Assembly: GCA_963971225.1 (NCBI GenBank) | Contig: OZ020267.1 | Span: 73,209,614 to 73,273,613 of the forward strand | Origin: Melieria omissa | Lineage: Eukaryota > Arthropoda > Insecta > Diptera > Ulidiidae | Reading direction: 5' to 3' | DNA length: 64,000 nt | Made by a program: the position numbers and the translations under genes | Notes under the pieces: generated by a model | What the model was told of the DNA's origin: nothing | Databases searched by the model: none | The model's input: the letters and a program-made list of their open reading frames with translations, nothing else | In this document: one piece after another, positions 1 to 12,443 of the stretch | How the letters are laid out: the number at the start of each line of letters is the position of its first letter | Numbering within the stretch: position 1 is the stretch's first letter

Positions 1-565
1 CAACTAAAACATTGGTAGTCTTTCAACATCGCAGTGGTGTCTCTGAGAAGTTGTGTGGTTCCTTTGTCTTTCCTTATTATGTCTAACAGGGGTTTTGGAC
101 TTCGGTAGGATTACATGTCAAGAGGCTACTGATTTCTTGGTCTAAGTAGGATGAAAGGAAGATTTTGTGGGTTCTCGTGTCTTTGGGGTATCGGTGGGTA
201 TAAACAAAAAATTTCATATTGAACTGAAACCAACTAAAGCACTGTCAGTCATCCAACATCACAGAAGTGTCTTTCAGAAGTTCCTTGGTTCCTTGGTCTT
301 TCCTTATGAGGTCTAACAGGGGTTTTGGACTTCGGTAGGATTACATGTCAAGAGGCTACTGATTCCTTGGTCTAAGTAGGACGAAAGGAAGATTTTGTGG
401 GTTCTCGTGTCTTTGGGATATCGCTGGGTATAAACAAAAAATCTCATATTGAACTGAAACCAACTAAAGCACTGTCAGTCATCCAACATCACAGAAGTGT
501 CTTTCAGAAGTTCCTTGGTTACTTGCTCTTTCCTTATGAGGTCTAACATGGATTTTGTAATATCA
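1..565. repeat. 230-bp tandem repeat, about 2.5 copies, cut by the window edge
   Basis: Units begin at 1, 231 and 461, each opening with CAACTAAA, so the period is exactly 230 bp. Units 1 and 2 are nearly identical over their whole length. The third stops matching near 560, where it runs into unrelated sequence. The array probably continues to the left of the window. No reading frame is conserved through the unit, so it looks like satellite-type DNA rather than a coding repeat. Confidence 0.9.
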
Positions 566-956
566 ATTAGTATACTCTGTCCAGTGTGTTTTAAGACTGA
601 TGAGTGGGCAGAGCTCGTTTTGAATAAAGTTTGACCTTCAATACTGCTCTCTAATGCTTTAGTGGTTTTTTCAACCGATCTTATAGTATGTTGTGAACTG
701 AAAAGCCATACATTTTAATCCCAGTTCCAAGTTATTTTCTCAAATGTAATTGATCGTAGTTGAAGACTCTATTTTCCATGTAAGAAAAACTTCAACATAA
801 CTAGACGCTTAGTAAATCCAATGAGCAGTAAACACAAAGAATTTCATATATTAAAACTTTGCATCTAGTGATCACTTCGCAGTTATCTATAATCAAATAG
901 TCACCAAGTAAACACAATGAATAGCAAAAACAGTAAGCTAAATCGGAATTTTTCAA
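566..956. other. AT-rich spacer, nothing recognised
   Basis: Between the tandem repeat and the hairpin I see no gene, no terminal inverted repeat and no homology that I recognise. The short frames here have no protein-like composition. Confidence 0.6.
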
Positions 957-1181
957 ATATTCACCACTTAACAGAAGTGTGTAGTCATCGAATCGAATCA
1001 AATTAATTAATTAAATTAAATTTATCAAATTAAGCTTACTGTGTCTGCTATTGATTGTGTTAACTTGGCAACTATTTGACGTTCTGCTCTCTGAAAATTG
1101 ATGATTATAGACGATGATGATTATAGACGAATTAATTTGATTCGAATCGATGACTACACACTTCTGCTAAATGGTAGATAT
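957..1181. repeat. Hairpin-forming inverted repeat, about 52-bp arms
   Basis: The core of the left arm (972-1008, starting CAGAAGTGTGTAGTCATCGA) is the reverse complement of 1130-1166 with one mismatch over 37 bp. Weaker pairing extends outwards to about 957 and 1181. The loop is about 121 bp and contains a short direct repeat of ATGATTATAGACG. This could be a small MITE or foldback remnant, but I cannot see a target-site duplication. Confidence 0.75.
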
Positions 1182-1427
1182 AGAAAACTAATCAATTAAT
1201 TGATTAAATTAAATTAATAAAATTAATTCATTTTAATCAATAAATGAAATTAAATGATGTATCGATTGTGCAGCGCACTCAGCGCAACTGAACGGAACTG
1301 AAAAGGAATTTGTCGCAGTAGCATTGCATACTTTTAGGAGGCATGGTAATTTTGCGGTAAATATCACAGAGACGGTTCGAGGCGATGCTGAAATGTTCGA
1401 GAATGAGTTACGCTCGGAGCAAACACG

Positions 1428-1464
1428 TATAAAAGGCAGCCGGGTACAGCGCAGTGAGTCAGTA
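1428..1464 (+). promoter_or_regulatory. Candidate RNA polymerase II core promoter (TATA box plus initiator)
   Basis: TATAAAAG starts at 1428. An arthropod-type initiator TCAGTA lies at 1459-1464, with its A at 1461, so the TATA box starts at about -33. The downstream 150 bp are A-rich and purine-rich and have no long frame, as fly 5' untranslated leaders often do. I see no downstream promoter element at +28. There is no clear first coding exon within the window, so the promoter call rests on motif spacing only. Confidence 0.35.
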
Positions 1465-3626
1465 TTAGGTTTGACAAGCAACGGTGCAATGTGGAAAAGA
1501 AAAATCAAGTAAAAATGACCAATGAATCACTGAAGTGAAATAAGCGAGAAGTTTAAAAAAAGTAAAGTGTAAAATTGTAAAAAAAAGTGGCGACGGTGAT
1601 AAACTGCGTTAAAGAAATTTATGTTTCAATTTGGCACAATCCAGTGATACGAACTATGCCTGCATAGTTAGCTTACACATAAGACTCCAGTGCTTTGTGT
1701 GCTATGTTTTGTTGAGTGCTTCAATAGAAAACAAATTAATAAAAATGTTGAATAGTGTTCTATGACAACATTGCTTTCAGTCCACATCACTTACGGAACA
1801 ACCCAACATTTGTTATTCGTATGCGAGCCCGCGACTGTGCGGTTACGAGTCGCGGATGTGGCCGTTGTGTTATAGTTGTTGCTGTTTTTGCCGCAGCTGA
1901 TTATGAAGCCGCTGATGCGATTTCTGTGCTGGTTGAGTTGCAGTAAGGCATTTGCGGCAATGCATTTGGTTAATGAGAATAGAATGCCAATTCACTTCAT
2001 GGCTATTTCTTGCAGTCGCTTTTACTGCTGCTGCTGCCGCTTAAAGTCGAGAATGATTAAAAGTTGTTTGATTGATGAGTGAGTTTTGCTTCTTCTTTGC
2101 TTGCTGCATTCTTGGCATCTCATCGACTCTAATGTTGTGGCACAATCAATGAATGGCGAGCGCAATAATTTATTGCAGCTTCTAGCAAGTGTAGCAATGC
2201 ATTTGAGTTGTAAATATTAAAGCAAAATTAGCAGAATTTTCAGTATTTTCAAACACTTGTAAAAGAGTAAAAATGAAACACTACAAAATTGCTTTTGAAT
2301 GAGAATTTATAACGTCACCTTCAACCAGCATTGAATGCCCGCATTGAATACGAATTTTACTAAATTACATTTTCTAAATGAACTTTTCCTTTGATTAGCT
2401 TTAAGCAAACAAGTAAAAAATTTCGATTAAAAGCTCAACGAGATTAAATATGAAACTATTTTTTCCCTCACAACAGTTTAAATAGCAAAACTAAATATTA
2501 ACTTGAGCAACAACGCCTTCGAAAGCTGGCAAATGTATCAACACTGTAGGCCATCAGCGCGCACACTACATGACGCTACAGTGAATTAAATTGCTGTAAT
2601 TTTTTTAGTACAATAAACACACACACACATACATACACACAGCACACGTGCTTATCTATAAAATAAAGAAAAGCAGCTACAGTTAGCAAGTGCCGATTTG
2701 TTTCGATGCTACTTTAGTTCAATCGGTAAGACTACTTTAGATTTTTTAGTTCTGTGGAAACATTAATAAGTTATGCTAAATAAAAATAAGTAAACCCGGG
2801 TCATTCCAAAATCTAGTAATTAGCTTTGAATTCTGTATAATAAAAAACCCATATCCACATTATTGCGACATTCAAACTTCTTCATCTTTTAATTACAAAT
2901 ACAAGATGTCTTCGTCGACAAACTTCTTGATCTTCTTATCACAAATCTCCAACATATCTTACGCACATCAAACTACCTGATACCTGAGTGTAGGGTGCAA
3001 ACTACAACTGCAGCAGTATAACTCATGTCCGCACGTACAAACGCACTGACATGAAAAAACCTCGGACACTGTGGCTCTGAATAAGCAGCCAGTAATTGCA
3101 ATTCTATGTAAAATTTACTGCTCTGCTGCGACCTTAACGTACAAATGGGTGTGTTTGATTTTATTCAAAAAAGCGCACTAAAACAATTTGGTAAAAAATA
3201 TATACAAAACATATTTATTTTGCACGTGCAGCTATGTGTAAATTGTAGCTATGTATGTGTGTGGGTGTGTGTAAGCTGAGCATTTTTTTCACTTTGCTAA
3301 CAAATGTTTGTCAATGAACACCGCAATTTGTATTGGAAACTGTTGATAATGGAAATTGAATTAGCCACACAGACAGACAAACATACAGACAGACATGAAC
3401 AAATAAAAAGTGCAAATATACAAATTGAACAAATTCATTGAAGCCATGATTGGGCAATGATTACGTAAAATGTAAGAATAATGCAAAACTATGAAAAACA
3501 ATTGAATAATTCAATCAGTTTTTTGTTTGATTACACTGTGCGACAGCTTTTTCTAACCCGGAACCGACCAAAACTAATCGATAGTACTCTTATAAAGTAA
3601 CAAAACTCTAGCTGGGTTTTGCAGAG
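1465..3626. other. Non-coding stretch, possible leader at its start
   Basis: No coding region is recognised. The first ~150 bp could be a transcribed leader of the promoter at 1428. The rest holds only short simple repeats, such as CA-rich runs near 2620-2640 and 3250-3270, and short frames that look random. Confidence 0.5.
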
Positions 3627-3642
3627 TTAGTTGCCTTTTACA
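3627..3642. repeat. Left target-site duplication of the SINE
   Basis: TTAGTTGCCTTTTACA is repeated exactly at 3981-3996, on the other side of the SINE. A 16-bp duplication is typical of LINE-driven (target-primed) insertion. Confidence 0.9.
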
Positions 3643-3980
3643 GCCGGCAGCCGCCGTGGCTCAGTTGGTTAGTGCGCGGTCCAAGCGAGTCGCATGCAGA
3701 GCGACGCTAGTTCGAATTCTGCATGTAGTAACACCTAAAAAAATAACGGGAATCTCGTTTTCTCTTTCGGTGGCTGTCCTCTCAGCTGGAAATGGCAAAC
3801 CTCTGAGAGTAAAAATTGCCTATGAAAAAGCTCCCAACCTGCCGTTCGGAACCGGCATAAAACTGTAGGTCCCTTCCACCCGCGTACAAAATTCACACGC
3901 ACAACACGGCTGGTTGCGGGAAGCTAGGCCTTAGTCTCGCGTAAGCGGGCTGTCGTGCCAATCAATTAATTAATTATTAA
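3643..3980 (+). mobile_element. tRNA-derived SINE, full length
   Basis: The 5' head resembles a tRNA gene. An A box TGGCTCAGTTGG lies at 3657-3668 and a B box AGTTCGAATTC at 3709-3719, spaced as in a tRNA, so transcription would be by RNA polymerase III. The body (about 3724-3940) is non-tRNA sequence, including a 'CTGCCGTTCGGAACCGGC' stretch near 3840. From memory this resembles the 3' ends of LINE/SINE repeats common in tephritid and muscoid flies. The tail is AT-rich (ATTA repeats, 3961-3980). Perfect 16-bp duplications flank it (3627-3642 and 3981-3996). It moves only with enzymes supplied by a LINE. The 70-codon frame across it is a by-product. Confidence 0.88.
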
Positions 3981-3996
3981 TTAGTTGCCTTTTACA
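3981..3996. repeat. Right target-site duplication of the SINE
   Basis: Exact copy of the 16 bp at 3627-3642. Together they define the ends of the SINE. Confidence 0.9.
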
Positions 3997-6804
3997 AGTT
4001 ACAGCCGTGTAAAGTTTGTGTGTATTCAGGTTTTTTAACAAGTTGTTTCTTTATAAGTCTTAAGATATTCAAAATTTTGTATTGCTGTCTTTAGCAAACT
4101 TGCTGCTAATTCTTAGATGAACAAATTCTGTGAACACTGTGTAACAAAATTATTACACCTTATCGAAATTTTGGGGGTCAATGTTAAAAAAACCTACTTT
4201 TTTTGATTGTAATAAAAAAAACCTGTTTTTTATTCTTAACTTACTTACTTAATTTTTTTAATATTAATGCAAAAACGCATTTGTATTGCCAAAAATAAAA
4301 AAAATCTGCTAAGCCCTCTATGATAATGATGTGTGTGTGTGTTGTTGTAGCCATGGTATAAGTGAATTTCGAATAAAATCTGCTACGACCATCTTTACCG
4401 CAAATCTATTAACGAAGCCCCAGCAACGATTGAATTCCAACAAATTCGATATGCCGACATGCAATGCGGCGACCAGTAGCCATAAAGTGCATCGTCGCAA
4501 TGGCAAAGCGAAATAAGTGCGCACTCATTTCGTATGCTCGACATTTGCAATGCTCAGCGCAAACCAATGATGAATTTTTCTTCTTGCGATTTGTCTGCCA
4601 GTGTGAATGCAAAGTCAAATGCGCTTAAATTCGATTTATGGAACCGAGAACCAGAACTATTTATGCGTAAATGCTCGTAGTTGTGGGCAAAGTATGTGCA
4701 AAAGGGTTGGAATATAAATCTCTGTATGTGTGTGTGTGTGTGTATTTTCATTAAATCTGGCATAGGCTTGTAAGGCTTTAGTGGCATTGGGTTTGGGGTT
4801 TGTAATGCCCGAAAAGCAATGTGGTTGGCATAGAAAAATTCGTATGAGGTTATTGTGTAATTCTGAGTAAGCACCAAGGGAGAGTTTTAAGGCTTTGGTT
4901 GGTGGATAAATTTGTTGAAGATAGCTTGAGAAAATCAATTACGATTACAATTATAATCGAAAAAGGGAAGTTAATGAGTGTTCGATAATACATTCAAATT
5001 TTTGCTTTGCAAAAACCCTAAAGCTGGCAACCTCACAACTCCGATTATATGGGAGACGCCCTCTGGTGGTGAATTTCTGAAACTTAAGTAATTTTGTATT
5101 TTTTTTACTCGAAAATGTTGAAGATCACTGAATAAATCATTCAAATTGGTTGAGTAGTTTCTGAAATACAATGGTTCCTCGTTTATTTTGCTATATTTAC
5201 AAGTGGCGAGCCAATTCCATTGAAAATGGCCACTTTTATACGGCAGCCCTCTTCAGAGTTGTAGATAGTGGCTAGGTATGTATTGAAAAAAACATTCGGA
5301 AGAGAATATAAATGAGGGTCATTCTTAGATTGGATATGTCTAGGGGACACTTGAGGGCAGTGGGAGCCCATTTTATAAAAACGATAATTTTGTATGGAAG
5401 CCTCATTAAGGGTTGGAAATAGGAGGTGAGTATGTATGAAAGAAATATTCACAATGAAAAATTAGTGGGGTCTGTTGTGGATTTTAACCCTCTAAGAGCA
5501 ATTTCTGAGTAGCTGTGGAGCAACTTTTTGTCACTCCACCATATCTCTTTCCGAAACGATGTCCCTCATATTTGACGACACCCCATATTTTTACCCGAGT
5601 CGGTACATTTTCATGTCTGACAGGGAGAGAGATATGAACTCGTAAAACTGTGCAATCTGGCAACTCTACTTACTGATAATTTTTCATTAGAAGATAACTG
5701 AACGTAATCAAAAACAAACTGGCCGCCTTGGGATATATAAAAGTTTTTGCAGATCGACTGAAATACTCGCCTTGGGTTTAGATTTTGATTAGATTTTGTA
5801 TCCACCCATTATGTGAAGTAGTCTTGTACGACCAGCTATGCCATGCAACGCTGCTGCCTACGTAAACTTCATTCGAGGCATCCAAAAAAAAATATTACCT
5901 AACCCAAAGTGTACCAAAAAGGTGATTGTCGACGCTGTTGCATGCACCTCAAGTGCTTCACCCACACACTCTCACACACACACATACATATACACAGGTA
6001 TATACTGTGTACGTGTGTGTGTGTGAAGCGCTTTGGCTATCAAACTGTAGGTAAAGTGAATTTATGTGGGATGTGCGCAAACCAACCAAAAAAAAAAAAA
6101 CGATTGAAAAAGTTTGACCAAAAATGGTGGCCACTCAAAAGTGTTGTTGTGCTCAATTTTTGGTAATTTTGCTGTTGTTGTTGTTGCTTACAATATACAG
6201 TTTACATGGTACATGGTGCACTGTTGAAGCGTTTTTGGCCACACGTAAGCATTTTCTGCCACTTCGTGCAGAGCACGAGACAGCGGCAAAGGGGGCGCCA
6301 TTTTCATATCGCTAGTGTTGTTTTAATAGCCAACCAAAAATAACAACAACAAAAACATCCATGAATTACTTATGTTTGTTTTGTACGCTGTGCTAATAGC
6401 GAAAAAGAAAAATGAAGAGCAGATAAAATGTAGTCGAAAAGGAAACTAAAACAAAAATGTAGTGTTGGGAAAAGACAGAGAGATAGAATAGTCGCAGGGG
6501 GAGTGTTGCCAGAGGAAAGAAGTAAGAGTAGAAGAGATCCACTGGTCGCAGAATAACTAAATAGAATTTACTTATTTATTTACTTGGCCACGTTGAATAC
6601 TCGAGCTGTGATATTGGCGTTGCAAAAGAAAAAACTTCGTGGTGTGTATTGGCTCGACGGCTAATACAGTGTGAGCCAATACAACTTTGGATACTCCTAA
6701 TCATGGATCAGTGCCAGTTATGAGTTCGTATAGCGATTTGTTCAATACTAATGCAGAACTTATGCAGAAGTAGAACTTATGCAGAAGTAGAAAGTTTATA
6801 ATTG
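3997..6804. other. Long spacer without recognised genes
   Basis: I see no coding homology. There are (GT)n runs near 4331 and 4727, (CA)n/(GT)n runs near 5970-6025, and a poly-A run near 6090. The frames of 60-107 codons here owe their length to these simple repeats or to base composition. Confidence 0.55.
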
Positions 6805-7895
6805 CGTTCAATTCGTCAAACTCCAGAACGATCCTTGTGCCTGTTCAATACAAGTAGACACACAGTTACGTCCAACAACTTTACGATCCCTTTAAATCCA
6901 ACATTATTTCAGTTATGGTACTTTACAATTTCTTTTTTTTTAATTTTAGATGTCCACATATTATTTTATAGACAAAATTTGTACATTTATCTGATAAACG
7001 CCAGAATGATCCTTGCCCCTGTCCAATCAAATTTGACACGCAATTATGTCCAACATTGGCATTGTGGTACTTTAAAAATTAAAAATTAAATGTTTAAAAT
7101 TTCTAAAATTATATAACAAACGCCACAACAATCCTTGTTCAATCAAAGTTGACACACATTTATGTTTATACGGGCAAACCTCAACAAAACGATCCTTTTG
7201 AGGCCCACATTAGTTCAATTATGGTACTTTAAAAATTAAGAATAAAATGTTTAAAATTTTTGAAATTATATGACAAACGCCAGAACAATCCTTGTCCCTG
7301 TTCAATCGAATTTGACACACAATTACGTCAAACAACAATACGATCGCTTTGAAGCCCACATTTATTCAATTATGGTACTTAAAAATCATTATAGATTTCC
7401 ACAAATTATTTTATAGGAAAATTTGTGAAATCATCTGATAAACGCCAGAACGATCCTTGTGCCTGTCCAATCAATGTTAACACACAGTTAGGCCCAACAA
7501 CGAAACAATCGATCTCTTAAGTTCACATTAGTTCAATTTTGGTACTTAAAAAAGAATACAAATTTAGTGTTTGAAATTTCTGAAATAATCTGACAACAGC
7601 CATAACGATCCTTGTGCCTGTCCAAATAAAAATGACACACAGTTTCGTCCAACAACAATACGATCCCTTTCCCCACCCACATTAGTTCAGTTATGATACT
7701 TTAAAAATACAAAAACAAATATAGATTTCCACAAATTCTTTTAATAGAAAAATTTTATAAATTATCTGATAAACGCCAGAAATATCTTTGTTCCCTTTCC
7801 TATCCAAGTTGACACACAGTTACGTCCAAGAACAATACGATCTCTTTGAAGACAACATTACTTCAGTTAGATTTCCACAAATGCCATTTTTCAAA
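6805..7895. repeat. Degenerate tandem array, about 7 units of ~120-180 bp
   Basis: A recurring block, roughly AACGCCAGAACGATCCTTGT, begins near 6817, 6995, 7117, 7276, 7441, 7600 and 7772. Each block is followed by 'ACACACAGTTACGTCCAACAA', 'ACGATCCCTTT' and 'TTAGTTCAATTATGGTACTT' motifs in the same order. Units have diverged and contain indels, so spacing varies between about 120 and 180 bp. No frame is conserved. It behaves like an old satellite or minisatellite. Confidence 0.85.
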
Positions 7896-10800
7896 ACTTT
7901 TCACAAATTATCCATAGTTGCATCACCCTGTACGTCAGATTGCGGTCATTCATTGCCGATGGGCGCTTACTTGTGGTACATTGTACCTTCTGCATAGCCT
8001 GTACACATTTGTGTTTGTGTGTGTGTGTGTGTTTGTACATTGGTACAGGTAAGTGCGAAGCATAAACAACACTTCAGCCAGAAAGCAATTAATTTTATAC
8101 GCTGCCAATACTGGGTGGTGGCTAAGTAAACGCTCTGAGCTGAATATTGCAATTGAAATTTCCAGACATACAAAATTTAACAACGATTGGGCGAAGGTGA
8201 CGAGGAGAAGACGGAGCCTAGTAGCCCACGCACAATTGGCATTCAAGTTGTTTTTGTTGTGTTCGTAGTCATTAGTTTTTCTAAAAGCTAACACTCATCG
8301 ATTATGTTGGGGCCAGTGTTGGCCGCACAAAATCTTAAATCAATTTTCGACTTGTCTTGTCGCTATTCAATTGAAGCATTTAATTTGAAGCTTTTCGCTT
8401 GCAAGCAATTTTGTTTTTTAATTAAAATTCGCCAATGCTTTTGCGAAATTTTTATTTAAAAAATTCTGTGTCTTGTGTGCGCGCAAAAATCTTCTGCGCT
8501 TCTCTTAGTGTTCTCTACATGTTTTTGTTTTTTTCAATAATTTGGCTATTGAGTCACGTAATGCACATTTGTTGGCATTTTACAGCATTATTGATGTGCG
8601 TGTTTATGTTCGCTTGTCTCTGCTGCTGCTGCTGCATTTATTCGCTATATGTGTTTGTGTGGGTGGTGTGTGGGTGTGCACATCACTATGTCATTGTGTA
8701 TGTGTGTGCGGCTATGTTTGCAATGCATCGAACCTGTCTTTGGCTTGAATTGATGTGACAAAAACGTGATGTACGAAAATTAGAATTTTTTCACTTTTCG
8801 CTATGAAATTTTAGCTTCTCCACACTTTCGCCCACATCTGAGTGTTAAAAAAATCGCATAAATTGCTGAAACATGAAGATTTCGTAAGGAAAGATTCCAC
8901 GTCAAATTCTTCTCAGAATGGTATAAAGAAATTGAATGCTTGAAAATGGATTTAAAATGGTTTAACTACTTAGACTAGTGAGGTTATGTTAGGTTAGGAT
9001 AAACTGGCTGGATAAACTGGATCTTAAGCGTTACTAGATGGACGTCCCTAAAGTAAGAAGTAACTGTACAGATCTGTAAATAAAAGATCCCTAATGTTAA
9101 GAATACAAATAATAAATTACAAGCTAACATTTTTGGGTTAAACATAGCCAAATAGTTAAATTAATTCCAGATTTAAAATGTTTTCTTAAAGCAAATTAAT
9201 TATTCTTAGAGTTGTGTTACTTTCTCACTTTAATAATAAATTTAATTAATTTCTAAGGCTATTACTTCCATTAAACAAATTGCTAAATCCTACATTTTTA
9301 TTACTTCCTAACTTAAATATAAAGTCAATGAAATTTCCAAAAAATTTCATACAATCTCATATATTTTTTAAGTACCTGCACATGCTGAAAAGTTACAAAA
9401 GCCAACACAAAAGCCGACAAGTGAGTTCACTAGAAGCCACTGCGTAAGCGATGCAGCGGGCAGTCCAGTCCATCCAACGCCAGATTGGCAGGCGAAGCCA
9501 ATTGATTTTTATTTAATACACTCAGCGCGCCAGAATGACATTTATCAGCAAGCGAGTGATATTTTTTGTTGCTGTGCAGAATGTTCTGCCTTCCACCCAC
9601 CAACACACAAACATACCCACACACACACACACACGCAAAGAAAAAACACAAAGACATTTAGTTACACGTGCATTATTCATGCCGGCAGGTTTATCGAGCC
9701 AGCAACAGCGCTGCGCGCCCACAGGATGTGCCAACTTGAGAGCGAAGTTGACTCAGTTCAAAAGGATAACAAAAGTGTGCGTTACGAAGTGCACAAATCA
9801 GCTCAGCAAAGTAGCTAAAGTGATGAAAGCGTAAAAAAGTAGCTAAAGCGGAAGGGGTTTTAAAAATGTTTAGCCAAAATTATTATTAATGAAAAGCAAA
9901 CAAGCCAAGGCGTTGCAAGAATAACAACAAAAAACAAGCAACCTGTTTACAAATTGTTGGTGTAAAACCTGATTTGGTAAGCTGATAAGGTTCGAACTGC
10001 AGTGCAAAGTGTTCGGCGCCAAACGCTGCAGTCGACCAAAAATATAAACGACGACCGGCAACAAGCCAAGCAACCAACAAGCAGACAACAGAGAGACAGA
10101 CGGACAGACGGACAGCCAGACAGCGCTGAAGTCGCAGTCGTTTAGATAAACAAGATTCGCAACTTGACTACACTTGCGATAAACATAAATAAATAATAAT
10201 AAACAAGCAACCGTGGAGGGTGCGGGAGGAAGGCATCAACATGGACGTAGAAGGACTGCCGCAATTATTCAATGGCATCTTGTGAAAAGTTGCCAGGCGC
10301 TGCGTCATGCTGCGGCAGAGTCGAGCGTCAAAGCGTCAACTCACAGGGGCAGCGAAGAGAAGCACCGCAACGAATCCAATAAGACCGGCGCATCTACATG
10401 TCGTCCACATAAATAAATAATTTGTGCCTAAGAGTGTTCCTTGTTGTTGTTGTTGTTGTAGTTTGTTCCTACTGTTGCTCCATTACCATATAGCCAATAA
10501 CAACAGCAACAACAACAACAACCATCAGGCAACTGCATCGTCACTGTGGCGCTCTCGCTTTAGGCGCTTAGGGCGCCATTCGCCATGATCGATGCCTTTC
10601 AATTACTCATTCGCATTCGCAGTACAAATGGCATCAATCAAGCAGTCACTCAAAATGTCAAGCTATGCTATAAATTCTTGCCAACGCACACACACACACA
10701 CATACGAATACGACGTTGCGGCAGTGAAACGCAGTGCACTTTGGTGGCGTTGCGGTTATAACTCTTTGTTGTTGGTGCTGCTGAAAGGTGGTTCGTTCAG

Positions 10801-11174
10801 ATTGCTGTGACGCTCGTCCCTTGCATCATTCTTTTTGGCCGTTTCGCCTTTCTTTGCATTATTCAATTTCCACACTCGGGCAACGGATACTGTGGCACCG
10901 CGCTATGTTTTATGTGTCGCAGTTGTGTTGAAATATTAATTTTTATGAAGGATCTATGCCGCCTGTACGCATACGAGTTCATCAACCTTTTGGCGTTGAC
11001 ATTGCAATGTTCATTTGTATTTATTGTTTTTCACTTTGACATAATGTAAAGTGCGGCAGTTACAGCTAAAAGTTGCATTTTTATGATTTAAAAACAAAAG
11101 GCAATGTAAATTTGTAACTTGCATATGGTTTTATTTTAAAAGGGTCGAACCCTCTATTAGATTCAGATAATAAC
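7896..11174. other. Long spacer without recognised genes
   Basis: Simple repeats are present: (GT)n near 8010-8033, GT-rich 8640-8710, (CA)n near 9615-9635, (GTT)n near 10441-10458 and (CAA)n near 10505-10520. A relatively GC-rich block lies at 10200-10420, where a 67-codon frame starts at 10213, but its product resembles nothing I know. None of the frames shows a family motif. Confidence 0.5.
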
Positions 11175-11845
11175 ACTGTGCAAGTCCAAAATTTAGACAT
11201 GGGGGGGACCTACTGGGTGAGTTTCATATAGGTATACTGAGTTGAGATCCACCAGCCGTTTGGTAAGATTGGCTCTAGTTTAAGAGAAATCCGACTTTGA
11301 AGTTTGGTAATTTTCGGGAAGTTTGTCGCTTAAGTCTTCGAACATTTAAATGCTAATAGGTTCTAAATCGTTACGAATATCGCTTTACTGTCTTCGGCAA
11401 GTTTGTAAATATTTTAACGACCAACAAATTTGCTTAAGACACCAATCCAAAAAAACCACATTCAAACTGTGTAATTGCGATATGTGCATTTTTTTCCGCA
11501 GCGCAACGTGGCGTATGAGTGTCATTTAATTCTATAAATTTCATTTAATTCTATATAATATAAATATAATTAAATTACACTCATACGCCACGTATTTTTG
11601 GATTGGTGTCTTAAGCAAATTTGTTGGTCGTTAAAATATCTACAAACTTGCCGAAGACAGTAAAGCGATATTCGGAACGATTTAGGACCTATTAGCATTT
11701 AAACGTTCGAAGACTTAAGCAACGAACTCGACTAAAATGAGCAAATTGCAATCTTACCAAACGGCTGGCGGATCTCAACTCAGTATACCTATAGGAAACT
11801 CACCCAGTAGGTCCCCCCCATGTCTAAATTTTGGACTTGCACAGT
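11175..11845. mobile_element. Foldback-type element with long inverted arms
   Basis: The termini ACTGTGCAAGTCCAAAATTT (11175 onward) and its reverse complement (ending 11845) continue inward as arms of about 280-340 bp around a short AT-rich centre near 11530-11570. Arm sequences pair through the 'CTACTGGGTGAGTTTC', 'GTTTGGTAAGATTG' and 'GTGGCGTATGAGTGT' stretches. The right arm lacks about 60 bp that the left has near 11450-11505. No transposase frame is present, so this is a non-autonomous element. The superfamily is not clear. The flanks are (ATA)-rich on both sides, which hides any target duplication. Confidence 0.82.
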
Positions 11846-12440
11846 ATTATTATTATCATTTTCGTGTAATCACAAGTCAAGACGTGCATTCTTCTTCTAG
11901 CAGGACATACACAGAGGAGAATATCGCAGTTTGTTCCTCAAGAATGCCCATGGTGACCATTCGCTGATCCCATAGAACGAGTTTCTGAATTGAATTCTTG
12001 CCGGATTTCAGCAAGAATTTTCTTTTCTTTCTGTTTGGACAACTCACAAAGAAATCTCCTCAAATCTTCTCTCTGCCTGAGTTCAGCAAGATTTCTCCTT
12101 TATTTTTGTTTGAACAACTCACAAAGAACTCAAGCAACTCTTTAGCAAGTGTTTCTAATTAAAGACATTCACATAAAATTCCTTACAATTCAAGGCACTT
12201 CATTACGTGAATCCGATTATTTTCTCTGGTCTCAAAGATATATTCTTTGATTAGCGATTCACCAATTCATTGGACCTTGAACACCACAGTGACTAGAAAC
12301 CCATATAAATTAAAGCTTATCTTGTATTGCGAAGTGGTAAAACAATTCTATTGACTCAAATCTAGAAAAATACGCCACAGATTGATTGGAAAACAAAAAG
12401 TATACTTCTTCTTTATTATAGGATAACTTCTTGCTTTAGA
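11846..12440. other. Spacer with a two-copy ~75-bp repeat
   Basis: A block with 'TTCAGCAAGA', a TTTCTTT run and 'ACAACTCACAAAGAA' occurs at about 12005-12053 and again at about 12082-12130. Nothing coding is seen. Confidence 0.5.
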
Positions 12441-12443
12441 AAC

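Noticed and set aside
1..565. Possible CRISPR-like direct repeats
   Set aside because: Repeats are 230 bp with no spacer organisation, in a eukaryotic context. This is a satellite-type tandem repeat.
3656..3868. 70-codon frame and an apparent tRNA gene at about 3651-3723
   Set aside because: The A and B boxes belong to the tRNA-derived head of a SINE, as shown by the non-tRNA body, AT-rich tail and 16-bp duplication. The frame is incidental.
8435..8758. 107-codon Cys/Val-rich frame
   Set aside because: The frame is driven by GT-rich and CTG-rich repeats, with no domain and no conserved start.
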